This document shows positions 22,078 to 32,777 of a stretch of DNA of 64,000 nucleotides, piece by piece. Position 1 is the stretch's first letter. Each line of letters opens with the position of its first letter. Both the position numbers and the translations under genes were made by a program. The stretch comes from Schizosaccharomyces osmophilus (Eukaryota; Ascomycota; Schizosaccharomycetes; Schizosaccharomycetales; Schizosaccharomycetaceae). The notes beneath the pieces were generated by a model. It saw only the letters and a program-made list of their open reading frames with translations. It searched no databases and was not told the DNA's origin. The stretch covers positions 1,295,001 to 1,359,000 of the forward strand of contig NC_079240.1 of NCBI RefSeq assembly GCF_027921745.1, given 5' to 3'.

Positions 22078-23490
22078 CTACCCAATTTTGACTTTGGCGG
22101 TTTTCCAAATACAAAGCATAAAAAAGGCTGTCAATGCATTCAAAGCAAGTAAAGTGGCTAGGAATCCGAGAGAAGAAATCACACGAATTGCACCTCCAAA
22201 AACAGGGCCAACAGTGTCTGCAATAGCTATGCTGATTTGAATTACTACGCTTGCTAGCAAGTGATGATCTGGGTGAAGCTGCTTAGTGAGAAGAGATACA
22301 AGGGGTGAAAAGGCGATGGAAGTTCCGAAAAAGATAAGAGAAAACAAAGTGAAGTAAAGTTGGAGATACTCTTTATGGAGTCTGCTGACAATGAGATGAA
22401 CAGAGACTGATATGAGCGTAATTAGAATACCTATTAATGTAAGTTTTCGGTCTTCTACCCACCTTGAAAGGAAAGAAAAGAAAAGGAGAAATGGAATATC
22501 AATGAGACATGCAAGAGCAAGGAAGTTACCCGATTGAAAGGGAGAATACTTGTAGAGGTAATTGGTGTAGATGGGGATGGAAGCTTGGTATGCCTCCATT
22601 GTAAAAAAGCAAGAGAAGGCAATAAATCCAGAAACAGAAATTTTTAAAATAGAAGCAAGGTCTGGACGGCGATGTGTGGTTTCGGTCTCAGGATTAGAAT
22701 GGGGAGTTTTACTTCTTGGAGGGACAGGAGGAATGGTATAGTCAGCATCATAGTAGAAAATGGAAGAAACAAGTAACAAAACAAACCAAAAAATGGCTAG
22801 TAGCCAGTTTCCGGAAGTATATTGATTCCATATAGTGTTGTGAGAATGGGAAGAAGCTTTGGCCATTAAACCACCAAGGAAAGGACCAATGGCAATTCCA
22901 GCGGTTTGCATAATGATGTTGAGAGTGCTCATAAAAGTTCTGTATTTTGCGCCGACCAATATTCTGTCGGACATGAACTTTTTATGGTACAGATACATGA
23001 CACATGCTACACCTAGTATGATTCGGCTTACTAGGAGGAGAGCGATGCTTTTAGCTTTGAAGGCAAGTGAATAAAGGATGTGTCCTAAAATTGCTGTGAC
23101 ACACGAGCAAAGATAGGGACGTTTGTAAAAGGTAAACCCATTGGCAGATTTAGGATTCGACAGTAAAAGCATGGGATATAAAGTGACGAGGGCCGTGATC
23201 ATAGGAAGACCGATAATGAGACCAGACAAAACTTCGCTTCCTCCTAGGGCTTTGACATAAGTGTCAGAAGTAGGAATGACAATCGAAAAGGAAATCGAGA
23301 GGACAAAATTATTCAATAGAATGAGGGCAGCACTTATGGCGGGGGGTTTCCTATCAATTGAATCGGATTCCTCAGTAACTTCAATTGTTGGTCGAATGGA
23401 TTCGTGATCTTGTTTTTCTGCCGATTTTTCATGGTCCTCAGGTTGTTTGTTGAATTTCTCAATAATTTCTTCTTCCAGTCTTAGTTCCAT
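22078..23490 (-). CDS. Major facilitator superfamily transporter, unplaced subfamily
   Basis: A 470-residue, 12-segment MFS protein in one exon starting at ATG 23490. The first 50 residues are hydrophilic and acidic. TM1 begins ISAALILLNNFVLSISFSIVIP, and the loop between TM4 and TM5 region has a Gly-rich stretch (TAGIAIGPFLGG) typical of H+ antiporters of the drug/metal efflux or MFSD8/ZIF-like type. The central loop is PPVPPRSKTPHSNPETE. The usual loop 2-3 GXXXDRXGRR motif is not evident, so this is a divergent member. The substrate cannot be inferred. In the S. pombe order I remember, hem1 directly follows sut1, so this gene may be a lineage-specific insertion or a loss in S. pombe. Convergent with sut1 and divergent from hem1. 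Confidence 0.85.
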   Translation of the reverse strand: MELRLEEEIIEKFNKQPEDHEKSAEKQDHESIRPTIEVTEESDSIDRKPPAISAALILLNNFVLSISFSIVIPTSDTYVKALGGSEVLSGLIIGLPMITALVTLYPMLLLSNPKSANGFTFYKRPYLCSCVTAILGHILYSLAFKAKSIALLLVSRIILGVACVMYLYHKKFMSDRILVGAKYRTFMSTLNIIMQTAGIAIGPFLGGLMAKASSHSHNTIWNQYTSGNWLLAIFWFVLLLVSSIFYYDADYTIPPVPPRSKTPHSNPETETTHRRPDLASILKISVSGFIAFSCFFTMEAYQASIPIYTNYLYKYSPFQSGNFLALACLIDIPFLLFFSFLSRWVEDRKLTLIGILITLISVSVHLIVSRLHKEYLQLYFTLFSLIFFGTSIAFSPLVSLLTKQLHPDHHLLASVVIQISIAIADTVGPVFGGAIRVISSLGFLATLLALNALTAFFMLCIWKTAKVKIG

Positions 23491-23521
23491 TTGGGAGTAG
23501 GTAAATTTACGTGATTCTTTT

Positions 23522-23553
23522 GTTTTTGTTTTTGTTTTTGTTTTTGTTTTTTT
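23522..23553. repeat. Hexanucleotide microsatellite (GTTTTT)n
   Basis: About four to five perfect GTTTTT units followed by degenerate T-rich copies, 30-60 bp upstream of the MFS start codon, so likely in its 5' leader. Confidence 0.8.
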
Positions 23554-23920
23554 GTTTTTTTTTATTGAATCCTTACTTTATGATTTTGTTTGTTGACTCG
23601 CTTGTCTTGGAATATAGGCAACGATTATGTTTCCTAGACGAAAAGTAGAGGAGCCGGGACTTTTCTAAACGTTACGAATATTGAGAATTTGCTCTGGAAG
23701 TTCCTGTGCAACAACTGCTACCATATAAGCTTAACCTTGTAAATAATCTAAACTTTTTTCCTTTTCCTGTTGGGCAGTGCAAAGGCATATATATTATGAG
23801 TTGCCATCATTAATCATTATGTTTCATTGAAGTGCAATCTAAGTCCTTGAATGAGTCTATAAATAAATAAAACAGCAAAATTCCATATCGTAGATTTGTA
23901 GAAAAAACGTATGAAATTCG

Positions 23921-23942
23921 TTTTTTTTTTTTTTTTTTTTTT
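23921..23942. repeat. Homopolymer T22
   Basis: Uninterrupted T tract in the MFS/hem1 promoter region, a probable nucleosome-free element. Confidence 0.8.
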
Positions 23943-24691
23943 CTTGTGTCAAGGCCAGGTCTTTTGTAGGAGTCGCTTTTTTTCGCAGATGGGATTCCAA
24001 GTACAGTTTCCTACCACTGTTGGTTTAGACACATGTAGACTTTCACACATAGACGTTACAAATCATTCACGAAATTCAATGCACTAATAACCATGAAATT
24101 GTCAATTGCATAACAAACTTCTACTATTCTCTGAATACTTTGAATCAAATTTCACATCCTTTTTCTTTGTTTATTTCTTTTATTTACTTTTGGTTTTGAT
24201 GTGTTAGAACTCGGTGTTTTATGCTGCCACTGGTTTGTGCGCTTATTCACCAGTCATTATTAAAAGAATCGAGCGGCTAATACAAAGGCGATTTCACGTC
24301 CATCTCCATTTCACCTTCTCCACCACCCACGAAACGAAGAAATTGGAATCTCGTATTTTTTCACAAAAAACGAGTTATATTCAATAAAAAAAAAACCATT
24401 TGGATAATTTTAAAAAGTCTACTGCTTTTTTTGTTTATCCCCCTTTTTGATTGAAAAAAAAAGAGCTTTCCACAAGCTTTAGAGGAGAATCTATATCCTT
24501 AACGAAAAAAGCTCAACAATTGAAACAAAACAATTTTGTTTTTGTTTTGTTGTCGCAGCACTTGTAATCCTGCTCATCAGATCAGTTTTCATTCTTTTAT
24601 ACTTAAACTAAAGACGGATTTTTTTTCCTTTTTTACTTTCCTTTCTACTTTCCTTTTTCATATCAGTAATTTGAGAAAAGATATAAAAATT

Positions 24692-26368
24692 ATGGAACGC
24701 GTCGTGAAACTCGCTACCAAGCGTTGCCCTTTTGTCAGCAAGACTGACGCTACTACCCTTCGCAGAATGATGGGAGCTGGTTTGGTTCGCGCTGGTGCCC
24801 ATTGTCCCATTATGGGAGGAGCCCTTCCTGCCGGTGACCAGCATGCCTTCACTGGTAAACGTGGATTCAAGTCCCATTCCAAGCACATGGCAAAGGAACC
24901 TTCTTTAGAAGAGATCCATTTGAAAGCCGGCGTGAGTGACCGTAGCTCTGGCATGTGTCGTCATGCTCAAGCAGTCAAAGAAGCCGCTACTAAACCCGAT
25001 GAGGTTGCTTCCATTCATCAAGAAACACTCCCAGGTGCAGCTCGTCAGGCTTATGGTGTTTCCCCTGCGGGTGCCCCCAGGTTCGACTATGAAACCTTTT
25101 ACGAAGAGGAACTCCAAAAAAAATTACGGGATAAATCGTATCGGTATTTCAACAATATCAATCGCCTAGCGCATGAATATCCACTCGCTCACTTGGCAGA
25201 CCCAAATACCCGTGTCCAGGTATGGTGCAGCAACGACTATCTCAACATGGGTGGTCACAAAAAGGTAAGCGACGCTATGCATCGTTGCATAGACAAGTAC
25301 GGAGGAGGAGCCGGGGGTACCCGGAATATTGCAGGGCATAATCAGCATGCTATGCGATTAGAAGAGTCGATCGCCGACTTACATCTAAAACCCTCCGCAC
25401 TCATTTTTGGCAGTTGTTATGTCGCAAACGATGCTACTCTTTCTACTCTTGGTAGAAAACTGCCAAACTGTGTATTCCTCAGTGACGAAATGAACCATGC
25501 TTCTATGATTCATGGAATTCGTAATTCTCGATGTGAGAAAATAATCTTCAAGCATAATAATCTCGCTGATTTGGAAGCCAAGTTGGCCTCTCTCCCTATC
25601 AACCGTCCAAAGGTAATTGCCTTTGAATCCATTTACAGCATGAGCGGAAATGTTGCTCCTATTTCCGAGATCTGCGATCTCGCCAAGAAATACGGCGCTC
25701 TCACCTTTTTGGACGAAGTTCATGCGGTTGGCATGTATGGCCCTCGTGGCGGTGGTGTTGCTGAAGAGACCCCTGGTTTGCTGGACAAAGTCGATATTAT
25801 CACGGGAACTTTAGCCAAGTCTTATGGTTGTGTTGGTGGTTACATTGCCGGATCTTCTCGTTTGGTCGACATGATTCGTTCTTTAGCTCCTGGTTTTATC
25901 TTTACTACTTCGTTACCTCCTCATGTAATGGTTGGTGCTCTTACAGCAATTGAGCATTTAAAAACATCCAACGTTGAGCGTGAGCAACAACGTTCTGCTG
26001 TTCGCCGAGTAAAGCAATCCTTGTCTGAAATTGGAATTCCTGTCCTTTCTAATGATACTCACATCGTTCCAGCTATGGTTGGTGATGCTGAAATAGCCAA
26101 GCTCGCTAGTGATTCTTTGTTACAAGAGCATCATATATATGTGCAAAGCATTAATTCGCCTACAGTCAATGTCGGGACTGAACGTCTTCGAATTACTCCA
26201 ACACCGGCCCACAACACCGAAAAGTACGTTCAAAGCTTGACTGGTGCTATGGACCAAGTATGGCGTAAATACAAGGTCAGCCGCTTGGATGGATGGGCCA
26301 ATCGTGGCATTGATGTCGGCCGTCTTTGCAAATTTCCCGTTCTTCCATTTTCTACCTCTGGTTTATAA
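24692..26368 (+). CDS. hem1: 5-aminolevulinate synthase, mitochondrial
   Basis: PLP-dependent enzyme condensing glycine and succinyl-CoA to 5-aminolevulinate, the first step of haem synthesis in the mitochondrial matrix. The start is ATG at 24692 ([17 protein letters not shown]); the upstream open frame is leader. The N-terminus is a presequence with two Cys-Pro haem-regulatory-like motifs (KRCPF and AHCPIMG). The catalytic domain shows [41 protein letters not shown] with the PLP-ring Asp and His, and [14 protein letters not shown] with the Schiff-base lysine. The end [10 protein letters not shown] is also conserved. The length of 558 residues fits fungal enzymes. Codon use is visibly more biased than in neighbours, as in a well-expressed gene. 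Confidence 0.96.
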   Translation: MERVVKLATKRCPFVSKTDATTLRRMMGAGLVRAGAHCPIMGGALPAGDQHAFTGKRGFKSHSKHMAKEPSLEEIHLKAGVSDRSSGMCRHAQAVKEAATKPDEVASIHQETLPGAARQAYGVSPAGAPRFDYETFYEEELQKKLRDKSYRYFNNINRLAHEYPLAHLADPNTRVQVWCSNDYLNMGGHKKVSDAMHRCIDKYGGGAGGTRNIAGHNQHAMRLEESIADLHLKPSALIFGSCYVANDATLSTLGRKLPNCVFLSDEMNHASMIHGIRNSRCEKIIFKHNNLADLEAKLASLPINRPKVIAFESIYSMSGNVAPISEICDLAKKYGALTFLDEVHAVGMYGPRGGGVAEETPGLLDKVDIITGTLAKSYGCVGGYIAGSSRLVDMIRSLAPGFIFTTSLPPHVMVGALTAIEHLKTSNVEREQQRSAVRRVKQSLSEIGIPVLSNDTHIVPAMVGDAEIAKLASDSLLQEHHIYVQSINSPTVNVGTERLRITPTPAHNTEKYVQSLTGAMDQVWRKYKVSRLDGWANRGIDVGRLCKFPVLPFSTSGL

Positions 26369-26923
26369 AATAATTACTTATCATACCAGTTAATAAATAA
26401 GTATACTTTGGTATTCAAAGCATGGCTTTGACACACAACTTAATTTACAAATTCAAGAGAACGCTATAAAAGTCAACGTAAGCAAGGAAAAGGAGAAGTA
26501 GGTAGGATTTAATAAAAAGTAAGGGAACCATATATATTGATTTCTTTTGAGGCAATCATTTCGTAATTAGATTATAAAAGTGTTCACATTATTAGAGAAG
26601 GAACTTTAAAATGTTTCATAAACTGATAATCTGTGATGCGTATACATGTGATGTGACACATGACCTTTGTCGACTCGTCCAAAACACTATATACAAAGGC
26701 TTCTTGCATTTTTGTGTGCGACCGTAGAAAAAACAAAAAATTACGAATAGCACTGGACTAAATGAAAAGGAAAGCAAGCTAGACAGATAGATGGAGAGCT
26801 AAAAATTCGTAGGCCGGGTCAAGAATGGAAATGGAACCAGATTATCTTTCCACTAGTTCCTGAAGGTTTCGGTTTATACAAAAAACAAAAGGATTTATAT
26901 GAAATGGAAAAGACGGAAAGGCT
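26369..26923. other. Convergent intergenic region hem1/V-ATPase f
   Basis: 3'-to-3' spacer. A short inverted pair CATGTG/CACATG lies near 26646-26661. No gene seen. Confidence 0.5.
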
Positions 26924-27332
26924 CTATGAAAGTTGAACACGATTTTGATACCGAGCAACCAAAACTTGAGACCCGCAAAACAAAAAGAAAACCTGACAGA
27001 AAAGTTAGAAATTTATGCAAAATAATTAACAAGCAAATATAAAAAATTGCTTACAGTATAGATGACCACAGCGCCAATGCAAGTTTTAGCAACTTGAGAT
27101 CCCGTTAAGCCACTACCAGCCAAGTCATGCATCAAAGCTTCAGCTTCATGAGCAAATAAAAATGAAAGGACAGAGAGAAAGATAATTCCAATCAACGACA
27201 AGCCTGTGCAGCCTTGGGCTATACATATTCATTAGCAATTCAGTAATTACAGAAAGCTGTTGAAACCAAACGGAATGGATTAATCGCTCCAAACATCCAC
27301 GTACCTAAACCAGCACTCACCAAAGGTTTCAT
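26924..27332 (-). CDS. V-ATPase subunit f homologue (YPR170W-B type), three exons
   Basis: Small membrane subunit of the Vo sector of the vacuolar proton pump. The exons are 27332-27305, 27218-27055 and 26992-26924, giving exactly 86 residues in phase. Exon 1 is MKPLVSAGL plus one base; exon 2 begins AQGCTGLSLIGIIFLSV; exon 3 is VFFLFCGSQVLVAR and ends in TAG at 26924-26926. This aligns end to end, as I remember it, with S. cerevisiae YPR170W-B: M-R/K-P-V/L-VS opening, CT.LS..G signature, two TM helices, and the VFF.FCG.QV.LAR ending. The last intron has an ideal TTCTAAC branch; the first is 86 nt (donor GTACGT). No single open frame shows the gene, so simple ORF calling would miss it. The S. 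pombe counterpart is unknown to me. Confidence 0.85.
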
Positions 27333-28231
27333 ATTGAATCCTTACAATCCAAAGCAAAAATGAAAGAATGAAAAGACAAGAAACAAGAGCAGAGTGAAAA
27401 GGCCAAGGTCAACCGAAGCGAATGAAAGGATGTCAAATTGCGAGCAAATACGTTGCTCGCTAAAAAGCAGTACCGAGTAGAAACATTGTGAATTAAAAGG
27501 GTTTACATTGAAGTAAAGGTACGGTAAAACTCATTAAAACAGATATAGATTATTATGAGAGTGCCTTATTGTAAATTTCCGACATCTTTTATTTACAGTA
27601 AAAACTTTAATGACGTTTGAAGTGTTGCTCTGTAGTAGTCTATTTCATTGCTAGTAGAGAGCTTTTCTATTGTATAGGAAAGAAGAGGAGAGTAGCAAAA
27701 GTGTAGTATACCATGGACTTTCATTCCTATCTATACATTCTTTACAATGTCTTGTCTCAATATGAATGGGTAAAGCGTTGAGAGATCAACTACGAAAAAC
27801 AAGACACTGGAAGCCATTCATTGCAAAGGTGAAATCAAGCTCAAAACAGCTACGAAATGAAAGGGATTCCTGCCTAGTTATTAAAATGGACCTTCTTTTT
27901 GTTTACATGATTATTTTATCAGATCATTTATATTTATTTATAGTTATAAAGAGGTCAATGGTTCTAAGATGCTGAAAACAAACCAAACCAAGTCAAAACC
28001 TGCTATACGGCATCCTGCAGGGATTGAAAAGTTTATTATATACTTCTTTCTAGTGCTGCTACAATCCTCTTATTCTACACTTTTTCTTGTTCCTAGTTGA
28101 GTTTCTGTTGGGTGTTTTACGCAAGTGAACAGAGTTCACTAAATGCTCTTAGTACTTTGGGCTACCAGAATATTTAGACAATTGCAGTTTACTGTTAAAA
28201 AAGGTGAAATACTGCCTTTGAAAAGGCCTTG
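27333..28231. other. Divergent intergenic region V-ATPase f/vps54
   Basis: A 0.9-kb head-to-head spacer. A 69-codon plus frame at 27766-27975 has no domain. The sequence just before vps54 has the leader only; no extra vps54 exon is evident. Confidence 0.5.
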
Positions 28232-31072
28232 ATGGACGAACGCTCAATTGCTCCGTCGTCTTCTTACAGCTATCCATCGACAGAGGCTTCGTTTCAAGTT
28301 CCTCTGTCACAATCTGCGGATCCCACATCGTCAGCATTATCCTTTAAGTCTCTTCTAGAGGACCCCGTAAATCCAACGTTTCCGTCGTACACACCTACTC
28401 GAACGGAAATTACTCCTGTCGCCCTTTCTCCCATTCCAATTGTTCCAAGCCATGATTTCCAGATATATTTGCATCAAATCTTTCATGAATATGCTCGTTA
28501 TTCCAAGCAGAAACAAGCTAGTTTTCATCGCTATGTAGAACGTCAAACCAAACGCCTCAGTTGTAACTCTGGTTCTAGTGTGCACGATTCGCACGCACGT
28601 CGCAATTCGTTGTCAACAGCTCGAGGTGAGCTCAAAAGCGAGTCCTCGTATCCATCATCGAATTCAGATACCATCACCTTTAACCGTGAGGAGCTTCCAC
28701 CTTCTACTCCAAGTGTCGTGGACAAATTTCCTCTATCTACTATCCCATCCATATACTTTCAAGACGATTTTAATCTCGATGATCCTCAGACGTTTGACAT
28801 CGCAAGCGAACATGTCGATATTACTCAGGCTGGAGATGCTCAACATGCTAACCGAAAACTATTATTAAATAACTCCATGTTGCAGGAGAAAATTTCTTGG
28901 TATCTTGATATCGTTGAACTTCATTTGTTGCATGAGATTGAGAATGCTAGTGATAGTTTCCCTATCATCATGGAAAATCTTAAAAATCTTAAAAAAGATG
29001 AAAAAACCTGCTTACAAGATACTCATGACTTTTTGGAGAACCTCAATCAAATAACAAAAGCTCGTGATGAACAACGAGAAGCCATTTCTAGACAGGAGCA
29101 GTCTTGCTCACAGCTTCATGAATTAATTCAGTCGCTGTCATTTTTGGAGTCGCTCTTTACTTTGAGCAATCAAGCTCACCAATCTGCCCTTGATGGTCAT
29201 TTCTTGAATGCGATCGATGGGATCCATTCCATCACTTCCCAACTAGAATTAAAATCTAAGCAAGAATCCATCGATTTTAGCTCCTTGCCTGCCATTATCG
29301 ATCTTTTAGAGGACCAACATTCTCTATACAATACCATATCTCAAACTGTAATCCAGAAATTCCCCGAAATCCTTATTCAAGATATACGCGATTTTTCCTC
29401 TCAGAAATCTCCCTCCGATTTATTGAATATCTATTTGAAGAAAAATAAAAAGTTACGGGCGAATACGGATCCTTTACCCCTCGTTACCGACTTTCCTCCT
29501 GGTTTTATAAAAAGGCTGGAACGGTTCATTGATTGTCTTCTCCTTACAGATGGTCTCCAATCTGGTTTAACTATATTTAAAACTTCTGTATTCAAAGAAC
29601 TAGAGTCTCTCATTACACAAGCCTTTGCTAAACTGAATTCTCTACATAGACATACCGATCGTCGAAGTATCAGTACTACGAGCCTCTCCAGCTTATCGAA
29701 TTCTGCTTCTCAATCCTTAGCGGACGGATCCAATGAAAGTAATTTTAATGCTGATTTTTACAACATGCTCACAACAATTTATTTTACATCTTTGGAAGTT
29801 TTGCGTCGACTGGGGCAACAACTGAAACTGTTAATTGACATCTTATCGAGAAAAGATCAAGAGCAGTATCATTATTCCGTTGCTTTAAACGATTTAATGA
29901 CGATTAGTTCCGAACTCATTTTACAAAAAATTACACACATAAACAGCGCTCATTTTAATGCTTCGGGTAGTTTTTCTTTACAGGAGTCTCTAAAGTTGTT
30001 TACATTGCATTCTTTGTTTTATAATGAACTTGAAAATCTATGTGGCATCACGCAAAACAATTTTATGTCGATTGTCATGCAAGAACTTCAGAAATGGTTC
30101 CGAAACGATCAATTGAAAAGTACTCAACGCATTGCTTTAGATTATGAAAGGGAAAAGTGGGAAGCTATTTCAGTTAGCCAAGAAGTGCAGAGAATGGCAT
30201 CTCGTATTGATCAATGCCCAACTAATGTTTCAGATGATTGGATTTTTTTTCAAGAATCAAGTTTGAATGACATAAAAAACTCAAAAGAAGAAGGCGAGTC
30301 AGCTTTGTCAGATACTTGCTTTCTTCAAAATCAATCAATTCATATGGTTAGTGCTTCGGTACGTGTACTTGAAAGCGTGGATCAATACGGACACTTAGTA
30401 TATCACTTTCCAAGACTCTCTCATGATTTTTACTATGGCATGATAGAGCTTTTACGAACTTTGAATTCACGAGTGTATCAGCTAATTCTTGGAGCTGGAA
30501 CTGTACGATCATCAGGACTCACTAGGGTATTGGGAAAGCATATTGCGTTAGCTTCACAAACAGTGACTTTGCTTCAAGCATTGTCAACATCTGTGTTCAA
30601 ATTTCTCTCAAAAAATTATGGGATTAAGCAAACGCAAGAATTGCTCTCCCTCGAAAACGATTTTAACTTACATCATAATCAGATTACTGAAAAGTTTATT
30701 GCTCTCATGAGAGAAAAATCAAACTTTTGTTGCGGTCAAATTATCACAGTTAACTGGGTTAATGAAGAGCCTCATGATTATATGAAGGACCTTATTAAGA
30801 ATCTGGTCAAATTGTATAAAGTTTTACACCGTTACTCTGAACCGGATTGCGAACGCGTTATTCCGGATGTCATAAAGATGTTTGAAGACAGATTGCAGCT
30901 GGAACTCACAGATCTTGTACAAGATCCTGCAAAATGGATTGGTATAAAGAAAGATTTGTCATTTTTTTACGATTCATTATCCAGCAAGTGTGGTTATGTT
31001 GGTAGTGCAGAAGTACTCAAAAAATTTGAGCGTGCAATAGGGCAAAATGCCTCTGATAAATTGACTACATGA
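28232..31072 (+). CDS. vps54: GARP tethering complex subunit Vps54
   Basis: Subunit of the GARP (Vps51-54) complex that tethers endosome-derived vesicles at the trans-Golgi. The start is ATG at 28232 (MDERSIAPSSSYSYPSTE). Residues 1-190 are Ser/Pro-rich and low in order. A long helical rod follows, with coiled coil around residues 210-300 (for example LENLNQITKARDEQREAIS), and the C-terminal Vps54 domain begins near residue 700 (HMVSASVRVLESVDQYGHLV, FPRLSHDFYYGMIELLRTLN, LGAGTVRSSGLTRVLGKHI). The length of 946 residues matches the S. pombe protein size I recall (SPAC2F3.10). Single exon. Confidence 0.92.
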   Translation: MDERSIAPSSSYSYPSTEASFQVPLSQSADPTSSALSFKSLLEDPVNPTFPSYTPTRTEITPVALSPIPIVPSHDFQIYLHQIFHEYARYSKQKQASFHRYVERQTKRLSCNSGSSVHDSHARRNSLSTARGELKSESSYPSSNSDTITFNREELPPSTPSVVDKFPLSTIPSIYFQDDFNLDDPQTFDIASEHVDITQAGDAQHANRKLLLNNSMLQEKISWYLDIVELHLLHEIENASDSFPIIMENLKNLKKDEKTCLQDTHDFLENLNQITKARDEQREAISRQEQSCSQLHELIQSLSFLESLFTLSNQAHQSALDGHFLNAIDGIHSITSQLELKSKQESIDFSSLPAIIDLLEDQHSLYNTISQTVIQKFPEILIQDIRDFSSQKSPSDLLNIYLKKNKKLRANTDPLPLVTDFPPGFIKRLERFIDCLLLTDGLQSGLTIFKTSVFKELESLITQAFAKLNSLHRHTDRRSISTTSLSSLSNSASQSLADGSNESNFNADFYNMLTTIYFTSLEVLRRLGQQLKLLIDILSRKDQEQYHYSVALNDLMTISSELILQKITHINSAHFNASGSFSLQESLKLFTLHSLFYNELENLCGITQNNFMSIVMQELQKWFRNDQLKSTQRIALDYEREKWEAISVSQEVQRMASRIDQCPTNVSDDWIFFQESSLNDIKNSKEEGESALSDTCFLQNQSIHMVSASVRVLESVDQYGHLVYHFPRLSHDFYYGMIELLRTLNSRVYQLILGAGTVRSSGLTRVLGKHIALASQTVTLLQALSTSVFKFLSKNYGIKQTQELLSLENDFNLHHNQITEKFIALMREKSNFCCGQIITVNWVNEEPHDYMKDLIKNLVKLYKVLHRYSEPDCERVIPDVIKMFEDRLQLELTDLVQDPAKWIGIKKDLSFFYDSLSSKCGYVGSAEVLKKFERAIGQNASDKLTT

Positions 31073-31526
31073 TGAGAAAACAAGAAAACTTTGATGAATT
31101 TATAAATGAAAAATGACTCAACTAGCTGTAACGTTTATCGTTATTGCTCTTTTTGATGTTTCATGGTATGCTATAATTATTCACTAATGCGTTTCCTTTG
31201 ATTCAGAGGAACTATGAAGACAAGAATGGATTAATTTAGATATATATATATATATAATATAATATAATTTCATACATTAAGAATGATTTCTATCCAATTT
31301 CTACAAACTTACTATGCCTCCAATTTCAATGAAAACATAAGTTTTGCGGTTTAAGCAATGGAAATTTACCTCCAAGGACTGTCTAAAAATGATCAAATGT
31401 TTGTAAGCCCAAATTAGAGATAGGTTGAAACTTACTTGCAATGATATAATAAAGAAGAATATGTGAAGCCCATTTTCCTGACACTACTCTATCTATTTGC
31501 TGTCTGCCACTCTCATATTGCAAGCA
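31073..31526. other. Intergenic vps54/ppx1 with AT repeat
   Basis: Same-strand spacer containing a (TA)n and TAATA repeat at about 31239-31269. No gene seen. Confidence 0.6.
31239..31269. repeat. AT dinucleotide/TAATA microsatellite
   Basis: About nine TA units followed by three AATAT-like units, between vps54 and ppx1. Confidence 0.75.
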
Positions 31527-32710
31527 ATGTCAGTCCCTTCCAAATTGGCGAAATTATTGGAAACTAATTATAAACAATATTCCCACGTTGTTTCTGATAT
31601 CTCAGCTAGTCTACAGACGAAAAAATTGACTTTCGTCAGCGGTAATGAATCTGCAGGTATGTAACATGTGGATCCGCCCATTGCTGACATATGATAGATT
31701 TGGATAGCTGCGCTACTTCTATAATTTACGCCTACTTCTTGCAACATAAACTCCGTGAAAGGTGTGTTGTGCCTTTCTTTAATATCCCAAAGAATGAGCT
31801 TCGTCTTCGCCCAGAGTTGGTATATCTTCTCGACATGCTAAAAATACGCACTGATAATATACTATTTCTAAATGAGATTGCGGCAGTGCCTGAAAGATTT
31901 AGCTCGTCTCCTATTCATTTGATCGATCACAATACACTGGACCGTAAAGAAGTCTGTAAATTTGAAGAAAGTGTCGAAGGTATAATCGATCACCACAAAG
32001 ACGAAGGCAATCATTTAAACGCAAACCCAAGAATTATAAAGGAATGTGGCAGTTGTTCAACTCTGGTGATTCAGTACTATATGGATATCCTAAGCTCTCT
32101 TCATAAAACAGAAGAGACTCGAATGGAAGCTGAAGATATTGCGGTTTTGGCACTCGGTCCTGTACTTGTTGACACTGGAAACTTAAAAAATGAAAAGACT
32201 ACGGACACTGATGTTGAGGTAGCAAACCAGTTATTTCAGTTCGTTCCGTCTGGATGGAATCGTGATGAGTTTTTCAGCAGTTTAAAGGAAAAAAAGGGAA
32301 CTTATAAGGGGTTCTCATTTATGGACCTTTTACATCGAGATCTGAAACAGTACGCTCCTGGAAATGTGTCTATATCCTATCCCAGTATTGGAAAAGGAAT
32401 TGATTGGATTGAAGAAAAGCGTAGTAATTGGCAACAAGAGTTAAAGGAATTTGCTGAAACTAAACAAGCAGATCTCGTTATTGTTGGTCTTTCCCTAAGC
32501 AAAAAAGAAGAGTTTCGTCGTCAAATGATATTGTACAAAAGAACTAAGCAAGGAGAATCATTTGCTGATCAATTTTTGGAGAAAAATGAAAACAGTCTAG
32601 GTTTAGAGTTTCTTAAAAATGTTGAAGGTCATACTATAAGTGTATTTAACCAAAGGAACTCTGCTGCTAGCCGTAAAAAGGTAGTACCGATGATCATGGA
32701 TAGTATTTGA
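31527..32710 (+). CDS. ppx1: Exopolyphosphatase (DHH/DHHA2), two exons
   Basis: Manganese-dependent exopolyphosphatase/inorganic pyrophosphatase-fold enzyme that trims polyphosphate to phosphate in the cytosol. Exon 1 is 31527-31656 and exon 2 is 31698-32710, with a 41-nt intron (donor GTATGT); phase is correct and the total is 380 residues. The metal ligands are visible: Asp in SADLDSCATSIIYAY spanning the junction, LIDHNTLD, the namesake IIDHHKDEGNH, and Asp in GPVLVDTGNLKNEKTTDTD. The DHHA2 domain follows from about residue 235. The length and motif order match S. cerevisiae Ppx1. Position corresponds to SPAC2F3.11 (from memory; I am sure of the family, less of the symbol). Confidence 0.9.
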
Positions 32711-32777
32711 AATACGTTTGAGCAAGAAGGTATAATAATATTTCTTTATGATAATTTCTCTAAACTATTTCTAAAAA

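Larger units (their letters stand above)
23491..24691. other. Divergent promoter region MFS/hem1 with simple repeats
   Basis: A 1.2-kb head-to-head region. It holds a hexamer repeat (GTTTTT)n and a T22 tract, both listed separately, and an A/T-rich hem1 leader. I see no further gene. Confidence 0.55.

Noticed and set aside
27766-27975. 69-codon plus frame between the V-ATPase f gene and vps54
   Set aside because: No domain, poor context and no splice-linked partner.
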